NCBI RefSeq assembly: GCF_014196835.1
Contig: NZ_JACIEK010000001.1
Location: 434,001-498,000, forward strand
DNA from: Aureimonas pseudogalii
Lineage (GTDB): Bacteria; Pseudomonadota; Alphaproteobacteria; Rhizobiales; Rhizobiaceae
DNA length: 64,000 nt
Direction: 5' to 3'
This document shows positions 60,927 through 64,000 of the stretch, one piece after another; positions within the stretch are counted from its first letter, which is position 1, and each line of letters opens with the position of its first letter. Both the position numbers and the translations under genes were made by a program. A model generated the notes under the pieces. That model ran no database searches and had not been told where the DNA came from. It saw only the letters and a program-made list of their open reading frames with translations.

Positions 60927-60993
60927 GAACCCCTACCCGGGTTCAAGGAACGACCTGACGCTCGTCCATTCGGACGAACGCCAACGCATCGAG

Positions 60994-61020
60994 AGGGTCC
61001 GGCGCAAGCCGGGCCCTTTT
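60994..61020 (+). terminator. Rho-independent terminator of groESL
   Basis: The stem AGGGTCCGGC / GCCGGGCCCT (one G-T pair), with loop GCAA, is followed by TTTTG. It starts 68 bases after the groEL stop. Confidence 0.85.
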
Positions 61021-61207
61021 GCGTGCGACGGGGGGACGATCGATCGTCCCGCCGTGCGGCAAGGGGTGAGATTTTGCGTCGTGAGCCGCTTTCGGCGAAA
61101 CTCCTGGTCTCGTCACGAGCGGCGGAAAACCGTTTAAGTCCGAGCAGTCGGTCCTTGAGGGCGGCGTGATTCGGCTGGAAAGGCCCCGGAATGATCGAAG
61201 CGACGGC

Positions 61208-61978
61208 ATGATCGAGTTCGCGACCTTCTTCTTCGTGGGCGCGCTGGCCCAGCTCGTCGACGGGGCGCTGGGCATGGCCTACGGCGTCATCTCCTCCACC
61301 GTGCTCATGAGCTTCGGCGTTCCGCCCTCCGTCGCCTCCGCCTCGGTGCACACGGCCGAGCTCTTCACCACCGCGGCGTCCGGCACCGCGCACATCGCCA
61401 ACCGCAACATCGACTGGAAGCTGTTCTGGCGCCTCGTGCCGTTCGGGGTCGCGGGCGCGGTGCTCGGCACCTACGTTCTGACCTCGATCGACGGCTCGGT
61501 GCTACGCCCGTTCGTGGCGGCCTATCTCGGCGTCATCGGCGTGCTGTTGACCGCACGGTCCTTCCGCAAGATCCCGCGCGCGCCGACGCCGATGGGCCTC
61601 GTACCACCGCTCGGTGCGGTCGGCGGCTTCCTCGATTCGATCGGCGGCGGCGGCTGGGGGCCGATCGTCACCTCGGGCCTGCTCGGGGCCGGCGGTCAGC
61701 CGCGCTACGTCATCGGTACGGTGAACGCGGCCGAGTTTCTCGTCACGCTCGCGGTCTCGCTGTCGTTCCTTCTCGCCCTCCTCACCGGACACTGGGAGGA
61801 GGCGGGCGACCTCTCGACCCACGCCCTCTCCGTGCTCGGGCTGATCGGGGGCGGCGTGCTCGCCGCGCCGCTCGCCGGCTATGCCGTGAAGGCCATTCCG
61901 GAGCGCCTGCTGCTGCGGATCGTTGGCCTTCTCATCTGCGGCCTCTGCCTCCAGCAGATCGTCTCGCTTCTCTCCTAA
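61208..61978 (+). CDS. Sulfite exporter TauE/SafE family permease
   Basis: This 256-residue inner-membrane protein has about eight hydrophobic segments in two similar halves, typical of TauE/SafE. FFFVGALAQLVDGALGMAYG opens the first half, and GGFLDSIGGGGWGPIVTSGLL opens the second. Members export sulfite or other organosulfur/organic acids, but the substrate here is not known. ATG 61208 begins the first membrane segment; a longer start would add a hydrophilic leader. It stands about 280 bases after groEL, beyond its terminator. Confidence 0.85.
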   Translation: MIEFATFFFVGALAQLVDGALGMAYGVISSTVLMSFGVPPSVASASVHTAELFTTAASGTAHIANRNIDWKLFWRLVPFGVAGAVLGTYVLTSIDGSVLRPFVAAYLGVIGVLLTARSFRKIPRAPTPMGLVPPLGAVGGFLDSIGGGGWGPIVTSGLLGAGGQPRYVIGTVNAAEFLVTLAVSLSFLLALLTGHWEEAGDLSTHALSVLGLIGGGVLAAPLAGYAVKAIPERLLLRIVGLLICGLCLQQIVSLLS

Positions 61979-61994
61979 ATGTAATGTTTGGCCG

Positions 61995-62020
61995 GGAACC
62001 GATATCGGGCATCGCCGGTT
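61995..62020 (+). promoter_or_regulatory. Sigma-EcfG-like (general stress) promoter upstream of the CsbD gene
   Basis: GGAAC at 61995-61999 and GGTT at 62017-62020 are separated by 17 bases, matching the GGAAC-N16/17-(C/G)GTT pattern of alphaproteobacterial EcfG promoters. It lies about 55 bases before the start of the stress-type gene. Confidence 0.5.
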
Positions 62021-62073
62021 CTTCACCCGAAACCGGACACACGGTTCGGTACGACATCGAATGGAGAAGTCTC

Positions 62074-62262
62074 GTGGTCGACAAGAACGAAATCTCGGGC
62101 GGCGCCAAGGAAATCGGTGGCAAGATCAAGGAAGGCGTCGGCAAGCTGGTCGGCAACGAGCGCCTCCAGGCGGAAGGCGTGGTCGACCAGGCCGAGGGCA
62201 AGACCGAGAAGAACTACGGCAAGGTCAAGGACGCCGTGAAGGACGAGGTCGGCAAGCACTGA
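62074..62262 (+). CDS. CsbD family stress-response protein
   Basis: This 62-residue, highly charged protein has the CsbD pattern: DKNEISGGAKEIGGKIKEGVGKLVGNERLQAEG followed by QAEGKTEKNYGKVKD. CsbD-like proteins accumulate in general stress responses; their molecular role is unclear, and they are predicted to be small helical or flexible proteins. The start is GTG at 62074, with GGAGAAG seven bases before it; the upstream frame is not CsbD-like. A terminator follows after 26 bases, so it is a single-gene unit behind an EcfG-like promoter. Confidence 0.88.
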   Translation: MVDKNEISGGAKEIGGKIKEGVGKLVGNERLQAEGVVDQAEGKTEKNYGKVKDAVKDEVGKH

Positions 62263-62288
62263 CCACGGGCTGACGATCGACGAAAAGG

Positions 62289-62314
62289 GGCTGGCCGAAA
62301 GGCCGGCCTTTTTT
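62289..62314 (+). terminator. Rho-independent terminator after the CsbD gene
   Basis: GGCTGGCC pairs with GGCCGGCC (one G-T pair), with loop GAAA and six T residues. It is a strong factor-independent terminator. Confidence 0.9.
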
Positions 62315-62428
62315 CGTTCGGGGATCTTCAATCGGTTCGACCTCGACCGAAGGGTTTCCGGGCCCCGGCCTTCGTGGTAACGCGCGGCGGAAGCCAAGCG
62401 GCGCAACACGGGACAGGGCGGGCGAACA

Positions 62429-63820
<1,392 letters not shown>

Positions 63821-63993
63821 CCCCTCCTCGATTGGACCCTGGAAACGTTCCAGTCGCGCCATTGGTCCTGAAATGATGAACGAACAGTCGCCCGCCGGGC
63901 GGCTGTCCGACGGGCGCGCTTTGGGTCATCTGTTCGCTGCGACATTTCGGGCGGTATGATACGGCCCGGCCCTTCCACAGACCGGAGCTTTGC

Positions 63994-64000
63994 ATGAATC
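63994..64000 (+). CDS. Possible start of a further gene (off the right edge)
   Basis: An ATG at 63994, preceded by CGGAG (63983-63987) six bases upstream and a TATGAT hexamer further back (63955-63960), could begin a gene that continues past the window. Only two codons are visible, so no product can be named. Confidence 0.25.

Overview
The window is about 64 kb of chromosomal, GC-rich DNA (roughly two thirds G+C) from an alphaproteobacterium, most likely of the order Hyphomicrobiales (Rhizobiales). The evidence is the gene content: BA14K-like secreted proteins, DUF4170, DUF2093 and UPF0314 (DUF2585) proteins, a pmbA / inositol-monophosphatase / DUF4170 / acyltransferase / kdtA / lpxK cluster, tamA-tamB, a CIRCE-controlled groESL operon and a rhizobial-type glycogen locus. 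I saw no rRNA, tRNA, insertion sequence, prophage or CRISPR array. Coding density is very high and many neighbours overlap by 1-4 bases.

Layout. (1) 1-6.8 kb: a ugpBAEC-type ABC importer for glycerol-3-phosphate / glycerophosphodiesters with a TIM-barrel sugar isomerase at its end, divergent from a glycerophosphodiesterase and an inositol-monophosphatase-family enzyme that runs off the left edge; a Pho-box-like site lies between them. (2) 6.8-9.7 kb: a radical SAM DNA modification/repair protein ending in a sliding-clamp-binding-like pentapeptide, and two BA14K-like secreted proteins. (3) 10-13.8 kb: coxS-coxL-coxM molybdenum hydroxylase of the Form II (AYRGAGR) type. (4) 14.3-21.7 kb: tamA-tamB, with an exact 303-bp tandem repeat inside tamB. 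(5) 22.3-33.7 kb: pgi, glgP, glgC, glgA, pgm, a UPF0314 membrane protein apparently starting at CTG, and glgX; the branching-enzyme gene glgB is absent. (6) 33.8-36 kb: mutL and a DUF2093 protein. (7) 36-41.6 kb, minus strand: lipid A / Kdo enzymes with pmbA, an inositol-monophosphatase-family enzyme and DUF4170. (8) 41.7-46 kb: a KefB-type antiporter, DUF2945, DNA topoisomerase IB and a patatin-like phospholipase. (9) 46-58.6 kb: a paired M16 peptidase couple, rsmD, a very long rluB-like pseudouridine synthase, tadA, a lipoprotein, ileS, ribF and a HAD-family protein. (10) 58.7-64 kb: groES-groEL, a TauE/SafE permease, a CsbD stress protein behind a sigma-EcfG-like promoter, and fumC.

Functionally most of the window is housekeeping: envelope assembly (TamAB, LpxK, KdtA), carbon storage (Pgi to GlgX), translation (IleRS, TadA, RsmD, RluB) and protein folding (GroESL). 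The more open questions are the ugp-GDPD-IMPase-isomerase neighbourhood (possibly glycerophosphoinositol scavenging), the radical SAM protein with a putative clamp-binding tail, the Form II Cox enzyme of unknown substrate, the atypical segment inside ileS and the unusual architecture of the RluB-like protein. No clearly new multi-gene system was found; the radical SAM gene is the best single lead. All functional names rest on reading motifs and remembered family features; no database search was run.
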